Position numbers and translations under genes: made by a program
Notes under the pieces: generated by a model
What the model saw: the letters and a program-made list of their open reading frames with translations, nothing else
The model's database searches: none
Told to the model about the DNA's origin: nothing
In this document: in pieces, positions 1 through 7,847 of the stretch
Layout of the letters: each line of letters begins with the position of its first letter
Numbering within the stretch: position 1 is the first letter of the stretch
Origin: Chloroflexota bacterium
GTDB lineage: Bacteria > Chloroflexota > Dormibacteria > Aeolococcales > Aeolococcaceae
Assembly (NCBI GenBank): GCA_005880985.1
Contig: VBIQ01000008.1
Location: forward strand, 1-64,000
Length of the DNA: 64,000 bases
Reading direction: 5' to 3'

Positions 1-111
1 GTAGCGGGGAGGTCGGATAGAGCAGCGTGGATAGGGTGACCATGCACGACCGGGTGCCGCACCGCCCACTGCCGCAGGCTCTGGAAGCGTGCCATCCTCA
101 CGCCCGCAGCG

Positions 112-237
112 TCAGCGGGCGGCCACCTGCGAGAGCTTGGACTCCACGTAGGTCATCACGTCGTTGAAGGACTGGGCGAATGTCTCGACACCCTGGCGCT
201 CCAGGGTTCGGCTCACCTCCTCGCCCGCGTGCGCGGG
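112..237 (-). pseudogene. transaldolase-like C-terminal fragment
   Basis: On the minus strand, about 40 residues run into a stop at 112-114. They include TLERQGVETF and SFNDVMTYVESKL, which resemble the last helices of bacterial transaldolases (pentose phosphate pathway). There is no start codon, and an in-frame TGA at 238-240 closes the fragment from upstream, so only a gene tail remains. It lies directly behind a truncated DUF2231 head in the same frame, which suggests a deletion fused two unrelated genes. The family call rests on a short stretch and is tentative. Confidence 0.45.
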
Positions 238-456
238 TCATCGAGGAAGACGCCGCGCATGCTCGACGGGCACGTCGGTCACGGCAGGGTGCAAGGGATG
301 CCCGAGCAGCGTTGTGCCGTGCAGCAGGTTCTTCACCGACTGCCCGGGCCGGCCCAGTGCCCGGTAGACAGCGCCGATGGCGCCTTGGAGGAGATCGCCG
401 ACCGTCTCCAGCCAGGTCTGCCGTCGGATCACCCGATCAACCAGCGGCTCCGCCAT
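238..456 (-). pseudogene. truncated DUF2231-type membrane protein N-terminus
   Basis: The 72-residue product starts MAEPLVDRV and contains NLLHGTTLLGHPLHPAVTDV. The GHPLHPxxTDVP signature marks the start of DUF2231 membrane proteins, often linked to Rieske-type redox proteins. In the family, four membrane segments follow directly after TDVP. Here the frame ends a few residues later at 238, so the membrane part is missing. The ATG at 456 has a good ribosome site (GGAGG) inside the tandem repeat just upstream. It is probably expressed but non-functional. An alternative is a very short real protein, which I consider unlikely. Confidence 0.6.
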
Positions 457-461
457 CCGTG

Positions 462-503
462 CCGGCCTCCACAGTGCGACTACCGGCCTCCACAGTGCGA
501 CTA
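462..503. repeat. 21-bp perfect tandem duplication
   Basis: CCGGCCTCCACAGTGCGACTA occurs twice head to tail, at 462-482 and 483-503. It lies between the DUF2231 remnant (minus) and the regulator (plus). On the minus strand each copy carries GTGGAGG, and the copy nearest the gene acts as the ribosome site of the remnant. It could be a slippage duplication or a paired protein-binding site. Confidence 0.9.
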
Positions 504-628
504 GAGGAGCTCCCCGCCTCGCCTTCGGCAATCTGGCTTCCATGCTGCGCTCGCGTGATTTGTTGTGTCAAGATCCAAGAAATGCTAGATTCAACGGACG
601 GGAACGGCGTGACGACCGGAGTCGACAA

Positions 629-1297
629 ATGGACGAGGACGCGGTGGCCGCGCTCCCCAGGTCTCCTGAGCTCGACCGCCTAGCGGCCGCGGTGCATGAC
701 CCGACGCGCCGGGGCATCCTGCTCTTCCTTCTGCGCGATCCGAGGTCACTGACCGTGGACGATGTTGCGGAGGTCGCTGGGGTGCACCGGACCGTTGCCT
801 TCGGCCATCTGGAGCGGCTGCTCGATCTCGGCATTCTCAGCAAGGGAAAGCGACGCGGCCGCCTCGGCAAGCCGGCCGCGCTGTATGCGCCGACGGACAG
901 GCTGCTCTCGCTCCAGTACCCGGCGCGTCAGTTCGTGACCCTGGCACGCCTTCTCGGTTCGGCTCTCGGCGACCCCGGGCTCGACGGCGGCCGGGTGGCC
1001 AAGGCGGCGGGACGCCGATTCGGCGAGCGGCTGGCGGCCGCCGCCGGAGCACGAACGGTCGAGGAGGCTCTGGCCCCGCTACAAATCCTGGGCGGCGAGT
1101 ACAAGGCGCGCGGCAACCACATTCGCGCCGGCAACTGCATCTTCCTGGAGGCGTGCGGGGAGTCCTCGGCGGTTGTTTGCGGGCTTCATGCAGGAATCCT
1201 GGAGGGTGCACTCCAGGGCGCTGGGGTCGCCGTGAGCGTGCAGCCGGTTGGCTCGGTGCCGCCGGCGGCTTGTGACTACGAGTTGGCCCCGGCGTAG
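629..1297 (+). CDS. ArsR/SufR-like winged-helix regulator with C-terminal cysteines
   Basis: The 222-residue protein has an N-terminal winged helix (about residues 12-75, PTRRGILLFLL ... VAEVAGVHRTVAFGHLERL) followed by a basic wing with KRRGRLGKPA. A C-terminal ligand domain carries spaced cysteines (GNCIFLEACGE, VVCGLHAG and a late CDYEL). This layout fits the DeoR/SufR-like regulators whose C-terminal cysteines bind a metal or Fe-S cluster. I start it at the ATG at 629 because the frame upstream reads through the repeat and remnant region without domain similarity. The nitronate monooxygenase begins 28 bp downstream on the same strand, so the two probably share a transcript. Which metal or cluster it senses cannot be told. 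Confidence 0.75.
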   Translation: MDEDAVAALPRSPELDRLAAAVHDPTRRGILLFLLRDPRSLTVDDVAEVAGVHRTVAFGHLERLLDLGILSKGKRRGRLGKPAALYAPTDRLLSLQYPARQFVTLARLLGSALGDPGLDGGRVAKAAGRRFGERLAAAAGARTVEEALAPLQILGGEYKARGNHIRAGNCIFLEACGESSAVVCGLHAGILEGALQGAGVAVSVQPVGSVPPAACDYELAPA

Positions 1298-1324
1298 CGC
1301 ATCTCAGCACGGAGCACCCACCCG

Positions 1325-2305
1325 ATGGACCTGGTTGAGCGGCTGGGACTGGAGCGGCCCGTCGTCCAGGCGGGAATGGGGGGTGGGCTCGCCACCGCCG
1401 AGCTCGCCGCCGCCGTGTCGTCCGCCGGTGGGCTGGGAACGGTCGGCCTCATGCCACCGCGGCTGCTTCAGGCAGAGCTGCGGGCCGCCTCTTCCCGTGT
1501 GGCTCCCCGCCCGGTGGCGGCCAACCTCATCGTGCCGTTCATGCGCAGTGGCCATGTCGAGGCCATCATCGGTGGCGGGGCGAAATTGGCCGTTCTCTCC
1601 TTCGGTTTCCGTCCCGCTGCTGTCGCCGCCCTGCGGCACGCCGGGGTGGTGGTTCTGCATCAGGTGGGCACGGTGACCGAGGCCCGGCGAGCCTTGGGCG
1701 ACGGCGCTGACGGCCTGATTGCGCAGGGGATGCAGGCTGGCGGCCACCTGGTCGGCGTCGAGCCCACTCTCGACTTTCTCCCTCGCGCCCTCGAGGCGGC
1801 CGGCGGACGTCCCGTTCTCGCTGCCGGGGGAATCCACGACCGGACCACCGCGGCTGCTGCGATGTCGGCGGGTGCCGCCGCGGTGGTGGGCGGCACCCGC
1901 TTTCTGCTCACCGACGAGTGCCACGCCCATCTCCGCTACAAGCAGCGGGTCTGTGGCGCGTCGCGGACGATAGTGACCACTCTCTTCGGCCTCGGTTGGC
2001 CGCTTCGCCACCGCGTGGTCCCCAACGCGGCGACAGAACGCTGGTTGCGATCCGGTCGGGAGCCGGCCTGGATGCGATACGTCTGCAGCGCCTCGGGGGT
2101 GCTCGGTCGGCTGGTGCCAATGGACGCTGTCTCGTCACTGGCCGCGACTCGGGTTCCGTGGATGCCGCCGAGTGCGGCTCCGGTGCTCGCCGGTCAGCCC
2201 GAGGGGGCGGTCGACCTCGGTCCTCTCTACGCGGGGGAGTGTGCGCGGCATATCGATGCCGTGGTGCCAGCCGGTGTGGCAGTGGCTGCACTTGACCCAG
2301 GCTAG
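1325..2305 (+). CDS. nitronate monooxygenase (2-nitropropane dioxygenase family)
   Basis: This 326-residue TIM-barrel flavoenzyme oxidises alkyl nitronates such as propionate 3-nitronate, using FMN and oxygen. The N-terminus RPVVQAGMGGGLAT matches the first strand and FMN loop of the family. IAQGMQAGGHLVG (about residue 140) carries the AGGH segment with the catalytic histidine. VLAAGGIHDRTT and GAAAVVGGTRFLLTDEC are the phosphate-binding loops. The length is normal. It follows the cysteine-rich regulator by 28 bp and abuts the convergent cupredoxin gene (stop codons touch at 2305/2306). The family also contains enoyl-reductase-like members, so the exact substrate is unproven. Confidence 0.88.
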   Translation: MDLVERLGLERPVVQAGMGGGLATAELAAAVSSAGGLGTVGLMPPRLLQAELRAASSRVAPRPVAANLIVPFMRSGHVEAIIGGGAKLAVLSFGFRPAAVAALRHAGVVVLHQVGTVTEARRALGDGADGLIAQGMQAGGHLVGVEPTLDFLPRALEAAGGRPVLAAGGIHDRTTAAAAMSAGAAAVVGGTRFLLTDECHAHLRYKQRVCGASRTIVTTLFGLGWPLRHRVVPNAATERWLRSGREPAWMRYVCSASGVLGRLVPMDAVSSLAATRVPWMPPSAAPVLAGQPEGAVDLGPLYAGECARHIDAVVPAGVAVAALDPG

Positions 2306-2968
2306 CTAGCGACGGCGTCGCAGGCGGAAACGGCCGGACACGGCGGCACCAAGCAGCAGCGCCGCAGCCAGGCCGAGGAAGGCGCCGGCGGCGACGGTTG
2401 AACCACCTCGACCACCGCTGTCGGCGTGACCGCCGGTTCGGGCCAGGCCTGCCGGGGTGGGAGCGCCGGTACCTGCGCCACCCGGCGATGCTGTCGGGCT
2501 GGCTGAGGGCGAGGGTGCGGAGGTTGCCGCAGCTGCCACGGTCACGGTGCCGTGCATCACGCTGTAGCCGTGAACCATGCAGTAGTAGTTGTAGGCGCCG
2601 CCGCCGGTGAAGGTATGAGAGACGGTTGTGCCGTTGGCGGACGCCACGGACATGTTGAACGTGTCCGACGCATTGCCCGACCCGGGTCCCACGGGGCATG
2701 CTGAAGCGGTGCAACGGGTGACGGTGTGGGACGCACCCGACTGGTTGGTCCAGACTACGGTGTCACCGGATGAGATGTTGCTGCTACTGGGAACAAAGCA
2801 GAACGTGCTGGTGCAACCGCTGGTTCCCGCTGCGACGATGGTGACGTTCGACGTTGCCGCCGCGGCCGTGGCAGGGATGGTCAAGGGGACAACCCCCAAC
2901 AGCGAGGCACATGCAGCCGTGATCAAGAGATGCCGATGCTTACTACTGAAGACCGACGGTGCAGTCAT
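2306..2968 (-). CDS. exported cupredoxin with LARTG sortase signal
   Basis: This 220-residue protein has a signal peptide (1-37, ending ATAAAA) and a plastocyanin-like domain (about 40-145). Type-1 copper ligands are visible as H81 (ASHTV), C130, H133 and M138 (YYCMVHGYSVMHG). A Ser/Pro/Ala linker leads to LARTG (175-179), a hydrophobic helix (about 191-210) and an arginine-rich end (RLRRRR). That is a complete sortase sorting signal of the LAXTG type. Its ATG overlaps the stop of the sortase gene (ATGA at 2965-2968), so enzyme and substrate are made from one transcript. I infer a wall-anchored electron carrier or copper-binding protein. Confidence 0.88.
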   Translation of the reverse strand: MTAPSVFSSKHRHLLITAACASLLGVVPLTIPATAAAATSNVTIVAAGTSGCTSTFCFVPSSSNISSGDTVVWTNQSGASHTVTRCTASACPVGPGSGNASDTFNMSVASANGTTVSHTFTGGGAYNYYCMVHGYSVMHGTVTVAAAATSAPSPSASPTASPGGAGTGAPTPAGLARTGGHADSGGRGGSTVAAGAFLGLAAALLLGAAVSGRFRLRRRR

Positions 2969-3639
2969 TCCACAGTTCCCTCTGAGATATGATCCAACGC
3001 GGCGACAACCACGAAGCGGTGGTCGTCGACCAGGTAAGGGAAGCAGGTGAATAAGGTCAGAGTGGGCGCAGAAGTCGCCTTCAGCACACTCAGGTCGGTT
3101 GCTGCGCTGACTTTCGTTGCTGTCACCCGGTACACTCGGGTGCTGCCCCCGCTCAGCTGAACCCGGAGCTCGTCTCCACGGACTACTCGGTCGAGAAAGC
3201 GGAATACCGAGCCCTGGATGTCGTCGTGACCGTAGAGCACGGCGTTCGAGGACGACTCGAGTGGCGAAGAGAGTGTGTAGTGGGTCACAGCTCGACCAGG
3301 AGCGATCAGCATCTGCCCATCGGCATCGAGCCCGCGGTCGAGAATCGGCACGTGCCCTAAGCCAAGCCGAGGAACACTCAGCCAGGCCACCGCGGAGTCG
3401 GACGAGCGCGCTGCGCTAGATGGGCCGCCGGCCGATCTGGGACCGGCGAGCCGAACCGGCGGCGGGGCAGGGGAGGGGGGTGGGGGATGCTGGGCCGGAT
3501 GCGGTGACGATGCCCCGGCGGCTGAGCTCATCCGGTCCTTGCCGGTGCTGCCGACCAGGCCGGTGGAGAAGACAGTCCCGGCTATCGTGGCAAGGCCAGC
3601 AGCAACAAGCACCAGCCGTCTGGGCCACCTCCAGGCCAT
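2965..3639 (-). CDS. sortase, class E/F-like
   Basis: This 224-residue transpeptidase links proteins to the cell envelope. An N-terminal membrane anchor (about 8-30) and a proline-rich stalk precede the sortase barrel (about 85-218). The catalytic triad is present as H138 (LYGHDD), C199 (TLFTCFP) and R208 (DDHRFVVVA). I start at the ATG at 3639 because GGAGG precedes it at good spacing and the anchor follows directly; longer frames read through the upstream gene. Its first base is shared with the stop of the upstream membrane protein (TGATG), and its stop overlaps the start of the LARTG cupredoxin. It is therefore a dedicated sortase next to its likely substrate. Confidence 0.9.
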   Translation of the reverse strand: MAWRWPRRLVLVAAGLATIAGTVFSTGLVGSTGKDRMSSAAGASSPHPAQHPPPPSPAPPPVRLAGPRSAGGPSSAARSSDSAVAWLSVPRLGLGHVPILDRGLDADGQMLIAPGRAVTHYTLSSPLESSSNAVLYGHDDIQGSVFRFLDRVVRGDELRVQLSGGSTRVYRVTATKVSAATDLSVLKATSAPTLTLFTCFPYLVDDHRFVVVAALDHISEGTVE

Positions 3640-4142
3640 CAGCTCCCTCCACCCCTTTGGGCGCGAAGAGACACACAATCCTCCTCGGAGCAGATACTGC
3701 GGCTGGTTACGCCCGAGCCGCCAGTCGCCCATCGAAGGAAGCGACATCGGGCTGACGCTTGCCCCGCTGCGGCCGGGTCTGTCGGCGGCGGGGCTCCGCC
3801 AGCGGCAAAGGCCGCCATCAAGGTGGCGAGGAAGCCGGCTTCCATGGCCAACGCGATGGCTCCGAGTGGGACACCCGCAAGTGGATCCAACCAATCGTCC
3901 TCGCCGTAACCGGGGAGACCGGTGGTTCGAGCAAGCACGAAACGGGCGACCGCTGCGACCTGGATCAGGGCTCCCGCGTACCAGGCAAGCGCCAAAAGCC
4001 GAATGATGCCGACGCAAAGCGCAACGCAGGCCACCGACAGCCCCAGGAGGAGCACGCCGATGTAAGCAGACGCCTCAAAGTGATTAGGAAATGCCTCCAC
4101 GTGGTCGGCGCTGATGGTAAGAAGGGTGGCCACGTGAAGCAT
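3639..4142 (-). CDS. small membrane protein in sortase operon
   Basis: This 167-residue protein has three to four hydrophobic helices. Two lie at about 25-70 (YIGVLLLGLSVACVALCVG and the following stretch) and one at about 90-115 (GAIALAMEAGFLATLMAAF), followed by a polar, cysteine-containing tail. I do not recognise the family. It is coupled to the sortase by a one-base stop/start overlap (TGATG), so it probably belongs to the same operon and may act in export or anchoring of the cupredoxin. The ribosome site before its ATG is weak. The divergent cupredoxin gene at 4263 shares the 120-bp promoter region. Confidence 0.6.
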   Translation of the reverse strand: MLHVATLLTISADHVEAFPNHFEASAYIGVLLLGLSVACVALCVGIIRLLALAWYAGALIQVAAVARFVLARTTGLPGYGEDDWLDPLAGVPLGAIALAMEAGFLATLMAAFAAGGAPPPTDPAAAGQASARCRFLRWATGGSGVTSRSICSEEDCVSLRAQRGGGS

Positions 4143-4216
4143 CTGAAGCGAGCGCCCCGCTCAGAGGGTTTGGGATGCCGTTGCCTGGACCTTGTGACTT
4201 CGAGTTGGTGAAAGGC

Positions 4217-4236
4217 TGTAACCACCTCGGGTATCT
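4217..4236 (+). promoter_or_regulatory. shared upstream motif, copy A
   Basis: TGTAACC, seven bases, GTATCT, placed 26 bp before the TTG start of the cupredoxin. The same pattern precedes the beta-propeller gene (9031-9050) and, with one half less conserved, the COG4315 lipoprotein gene (10585-10604). It is probably a promoter or operator of a shared regulon. Confidence 0.5.
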
Positions 4237-4262
4237 TTGACGCCCAAGCGGAGGAAGGGAGA

Positions 4263-4961
4263 TTGATCCACCGGTCCCATGCCCAAAGGGGGCTCGGGGA
4301 TAGCGCGGCAGCACTTGTCGCGGCGCTGGTCGTCGCGTTGGGGTGGGCGACGGCCGTGCCAACCAGTCTGGCGCGTGCGGATAGCGCTGCTCAGAGTGCC
4401 CCGGTGAGCATGAAGGAATTCATGTTCATGCCGAATAGGGTGACCATCGTCGCCGGCGGCACGGTCACGTGGACATATGACGAGTCGGCGAGCGACCCCA
4501 ACCCGAACTGCGAGTCGCCGTATTTCCAGTCGAAACCGGTGACGTGTCCAGGTCACTCCACCACCGCGGCGGCCAACGGGCCCGACGGCAAACCTCTCTG
4601 GGATTCGGGTGTCGCACGGGCATCCGGGTTCCCGTATTCGCACAGGTTTGAGACACCGGGTACGTATCACTACTATTGCAGGGTCCACGGAGGGCCTCAT
4701 CCGAACAACCCACTCACCCACATGGAAGGCGACGTGGTGGTAGTGGCAGCGACCGGCGCGGCGGTCAGCTCGCCCCCGAGTGGATCGACCGGGGTGGGGA
4801 GCGCGCCCACCATCACCCCGAACACCGCGGCGCCGGCGGCGGAAGGGGGACCTGCGGCGGCAGCGGTGGTGGTTCTCGGGGCTGGGCTTTGGACGGCCCG
4901 GCGTACAGTGAGGGTTAGGGCACGTCAATCGAGATCAATCGGGACTGCCCGCAGCGAGTGA
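4263..4961 (+). CDS. exported cupredoxin-like protein with TPNTA tail
   Basis: This 232-residue protein has an N-terminal hydrophobic export segment (about 15-38) and a cupredoxin domain (45-162). C139, H142 and M154 fit type-1 copper ligands (YYCRVHG ... LTHMEG). The first histidine ligand is displaced into an inserted loop with two extra cysteines (NC ... TCPGHST, H98). A Ser/Gly linker ends in TPNTA (185-189), a hydrophobic helix (about 196-210) and a basic tail, so it looks like a sorting signal related to LPNTA. The start is TTG, chosen for the strong GGAGGAAGGGA just before it. The 3' end and its flank are duplicated at 10293-10510. Confidence 0.75.
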   Translation: MIHRSHAQRGLGDSAAALVAALVVALGWATAVPTSLARADSAAQSAPVSMKEFMFMPNRVTIVAGGTVTWTYDESASDPNPNCESPYFQSKPVTCPGHSTTAAANGPDGKPLWDSGVARASGFPYSHRFETPGTYHYYCRVHGGPHPNNPLTHMEGDVVVVAATGAAVSSPPSGSTGVGSAPTITPNTAAPAAEGGPAAAAVVVLGAGLWTARRTVRVRARQSRSIGTARSE

Positions 4962-4993
4962 GCGAGCCTCCGGCATTCGCCGACCTCCGGCTC

Positions 4994-5977
4994 TCACACC
5001 GGAACTGCCAACGCGACCGCGAAACGAGAGAGCGCATCGACATGCCAAGCGCGTAGCTCCATCGCTGCCTCCGTCAGCTGCCGCTCAACCCCGTCCTTGG
5101 TGAACTTGCAGCTGATCTCTGTCCGCACCGTCTCGTCGGCAGCGAAGCCGACCTCCATCTCCGCCCCCGGGATCGAGATTGTCTGGGCATGTCGGGCTCG
5201 CAGGTGCATCTCGATGCGGTTCAGCTCGTCATCGTAGATTGCCACGTGGTCGAAGGCGCGCGGGTCGAAGTCCGCCCCGAGCTCGCGGTTGATCACCCCC
5301 AGGATATTGCGGTTGAAATCCGCGGTCACACCGGCGGCGTCATTGTATGCTGCGATCAATTCGTCAGGGTTCTTCACCAGGTCGAAGCCGACGAGAAAGG
5401 CTTCACCGGGCGCGAGCAGCCCCCGCACGTCGGCATAGAAACGCCGACGCTCACTCAGCTCCAGGTTGCCAATCGTGCTTCCGAGAAAGGCAACGAGTCG
5501 CCGACCCAGGCGGGGGATGAAGGCCAGATGGTCGGCAAAGTCCCCCACCATGCAATAGACGATGAGGTCAGAGTACTCGTCCAGCAACTGTCGACCCGCC
5601 TGCTGGAGGCTGGAATCACTGACGTCGAATGGCGTGAATGATGTCAGCCCTCCCGCGCGGCGACAGGCGTCGATCAGGATGCGCGATTTGGTACACGAGC
5701 CAGCACCGAGCTCCACCAATGACTCTGGTCGCACCGTTTCTGCGATTGAATCGGCGTTGGCCTGCAGAATGTGCATCTCGGTGCGGGTTTGGTAGTACTC
5801 CGGTAGCGATGTGATGCGGTCGAAGAGTTTGGAGCCTCGCTCGTCATAAAACCATCGCGGAGAGAGATGCTTGGGCGTGACGGCCAGCCCGGCCCGAACA
5901 TCGGCGATGAGCTCTTCACGCATGCTTCGACCGATCGTGTGCACTGCAACCGTAAGCGGCGCGAGCGAGAGCGTCAT
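4994..5977 (-). CDS. egtD: L-histidine N-alpha-methyltransferase EgtD
   Basis: This 327-residue SAM-dependent methyltransferase makes hercynine by trimethylating histidine, the first step of ergothioneine synthesis. It carries the family's early LSPRWFYDERGSKLFDRIT segment and LPEYYQTRTE. The SAM-binding loop is ELGAGSCTKSRIL (about residues 89-101), followed by FLGSTIGNL and GFDLVKNP. The length is typical. It lies 93 bp downstream of egtB on the same strand and the two are probably co-transcribed. egtA, egtC and egtE are absent here. Confidence 0.95.
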   Translation of the reverse strand: MTLSLAPLTVAVHTIGRSMREELIADVRAGLAVTPKHLSPRWFYDERGSKLFDRITSLPEYYQTRTEMHILQANADSIAETVRPESLVELGAGSCTKSRILIDACRRAGGLTSFTPFDVSDSSLQQAGRQLLDEYSDLIVYCMVGDFADHLAFIPRLGRRLVAFLGSTIGNLELSERRRFYADVRGLLAPGEAFLVGFDLVKNPDELIAAYNDAAGVTADFNRNILGVINRELGADFDPRAFDHVAIYDDELNRIEMHLRARHAQTISIPGAEMEVGFAADETVRTEISCKFTKDGVERQLTEAAMELRAWHVDALSRFAVALAVPV

Positions 5978-6070
5978 GGCGCTTCGCGACCAACGTTGGA
6001 ACTGAAGTCCACCGGATCGGACGTTGTCAGAAGCACGAAGCAGCGCATCAGGCAGTCTCCGAGGCGTGAC

Positions 6071-7351
6071 TCAGGCATCGCGCGCAAGGCGTACACCGGC
6101 AAAGACCCAACGTGCCGACGGCACGAAGAAGTTGCGATATGTGGCGCGCGTGTGCCCGCTTGGGGTGACGCACGAGCCGCCGCGCAACACGAACTGATTC
6201 ACCATGAACTTTCCGTTATATTCGCCGACGGCACCTGCAGCGGGAACGAATCCCGGATAGGGCCTGTATGGGCTGGCGGTCCATTCCCACACGTCGCCGA
6301 AGAGACGATGATCGGTGGTAGTGCCGGAATATGGCTGGGGATGGAGGACGTCTGGATCGAGGAAGTTTCCCGTGACGGGGATTTGGTCCGCGATCGCCTC
6401 CCACTCGGCTTCAAGCGGCAGACGGGCGCCTGCCCAGCGCGCATAGGCGTCGGCTTCGTACCAGCTCACATGGCAGACGGGTTCGGCGGGATCGAGCCGT
6501 CGTGTGCCACTCAGTGTAAAGAGGGAGCACTCCTGATCCTCACGGATCCAGTACAGGGGTGAGTTCCAGCTCTGGTCCTGGACAGCCGCCCAGCCGTCCG
6601 ACATCCAGAGCTCGGGTCGGCTGTACCCACCGTCAGCCATGAACGCGAGCCACTCCTGGCACGTGACCGCGCGGCTGCCGAGCGCGAATGGTGCTAGAAG
6701 CTGGCGGTGCTGCGGCGACTCGTTGTCGAACGCGAAGCCACCGCCGTCATGGCCCACGTTGACCAGGCCTCCCGGATGAATGATCCACTCGAGTGGCTGT
6801 GCCACACTGGATTCGCTCTCGGAGCGCCCTCGGTAACCAGGCAGCAGGGGATTGCAGAAGAGCACGTTTTTGATGTCCATCAGCAACAGCTCGTCGTGTT
6901 GCTGCTCGTGATGGAGGCCGAGTTCGACGATGTCAGCGGCGGCGTCAGCCTTGGGCGACTCGAGCAGGTCGAGCATGGCTGCGTCGACGTGGCGACGATA
7001 CTCGGCGATTTCGTACACACCTGGACGGGTGACCAACCCACGCTGGGGACGCGGATGTCGTGCGCCGACCGTTTCGTAGTACGAGTTGAAGAGGTATCGA
7101 AACCGCTTGTTGTAGGGCTCGTATCGCGCAACATGAGGACCGAGCACGAATTCCTCAAAGAACCAGGTCGTGTGGGCACGATGCCATTTCGTGGGACTCA
7201 CGTCCGGCATCGATTGAACCGTCTGGTCCTCGGCCGAGAGCGGTTCGGCCAGGGCCTCGGTCAGGTCCCGCACCTGGAGAAAGCGGGAGGCGGTGGATCG
7301 GCCAGTGTCAGGCAGCGTCCTCGACCAGACTGAATCGCGCTCCCGCAGCAT
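6071..7351 (-). CDS. egtB: hercynine oxygenase EgtB
   Basis: This 426-residue non-heme iron enzyme joins hercynine to gamma-glutamylcysteine or cysteine, forming the C-S bond of ergothioneine. An N-terminal DinB-like domain carries the iron histidines (WHRAH at 56-60, and HX3HXE at 148-154 in LHHEQQHDELL). The C-terminal half is a formylglycine-generating-enzyme/C-type lectin fold (PVCHVSWYEADAYARWAGAR, DVWEWTASPY, LRGGSCVTP). I start at the ATG at 7351 because GAGGAGG precedes it; the 41 residues upstream in frame have no family similarity. Without egtA or egtC nearby, substrate preference (cysteine or gamma-glutamylcysteine) stays open. Confidence 0.95.
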   Translation of the reverse strand: MLRERDSVWSRTLPDTGRSTASRFLQVRDLTEALAEPLSAEDQTVQSMPDVSPTKWHRAHTTWFFEEFVLGPHVARYEPYNKRFRYLFNSYYETVGARHPRPQRGLVTRPGVYEIAEYRRHVDAAMLDLLESPKADAAADIVELGLHHEQQHDELLLMDIKNVLFCNPLLPGYRGRSESESSVAQPLEWIIHPGGLVNVGHDGGGFAFDNESPQHRQLLAPFALGSRAVTCQEWLAFMADGGYSRPELWMSDGWAAVQDQSWNSPLYWIREDQECSLFTLSGTRRLDPAEPVCHVSWYEADAYARWAGARLPLEAEWEAIADQIPVTGNFLDPDVLHPQPYSGTTTDHRLFGDVWEWTASPYRPYPGFVPAAGAVGEYNGKFMVNQFVLRGGSCVTPSGHTRATYRNFFVPSARWVFAGVRLARDA

Positions 7352-7847
7352 CACGTCCTCCTCAGTACTGGGTGCCCATCGGCTGATGGGTGCATGGCGC
7401 CGGCGACAGAGACCATCGCTGGGCCAGGAACCGTGGAGCCGGCGCTGGCGCACAAGGCGCGTGCCGCGAACCACGACGGATTGCGTGGGCTGCCCCCTCA
7501 GGCCGCGGGCCTGTTCCTGTTACCGAACGTATGCTCGATCGGGATCTCGGCGCGCGCGACCTCCGGGGCGGCGAAGCTGGCCAGGAGGTGCTTCGCAGCG
7601 GTGGCTCTGGGAGATCACCACAGGTCCGCCAGGTTGTGCGGAGAAGAGATCCAACGGACGCGGGCATGGGCGCAGCCTACGGACCTCGGTTGCTTCAATG
7701 CAAATTTGGAGGTCCAGACTTGATCCGTGTCGATGTCGTGGACACTCCCGCGACGCACAAGCGGATGGCCAGCTGCGGCCCGACCGCCCAACGAAATCGG
7801 GAGCCGGCTGGTGAGAGGCAATGGCACGAGCCGGACCGACCACCTCG
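7352..7847. other. gap without recognised gene
   Basis: The 496 bp between egtB and the cation transporter contain several open frames on both strands, but none has family-like motifs. One plus-strand frame at 7394-7723 has a mildly protein-like composition with no recognisable motif. It could be a decayed gene plus the egtB promoter. Confidence 0.5.

Noticed and set aside
7352-7847. Coding gene between egtB and the cation transporter
   Set aside because: Several frames of 100-180 codons exist on both strands, but none has recognisable motifs or a supported start, and the long minus-strand ones are shadows.
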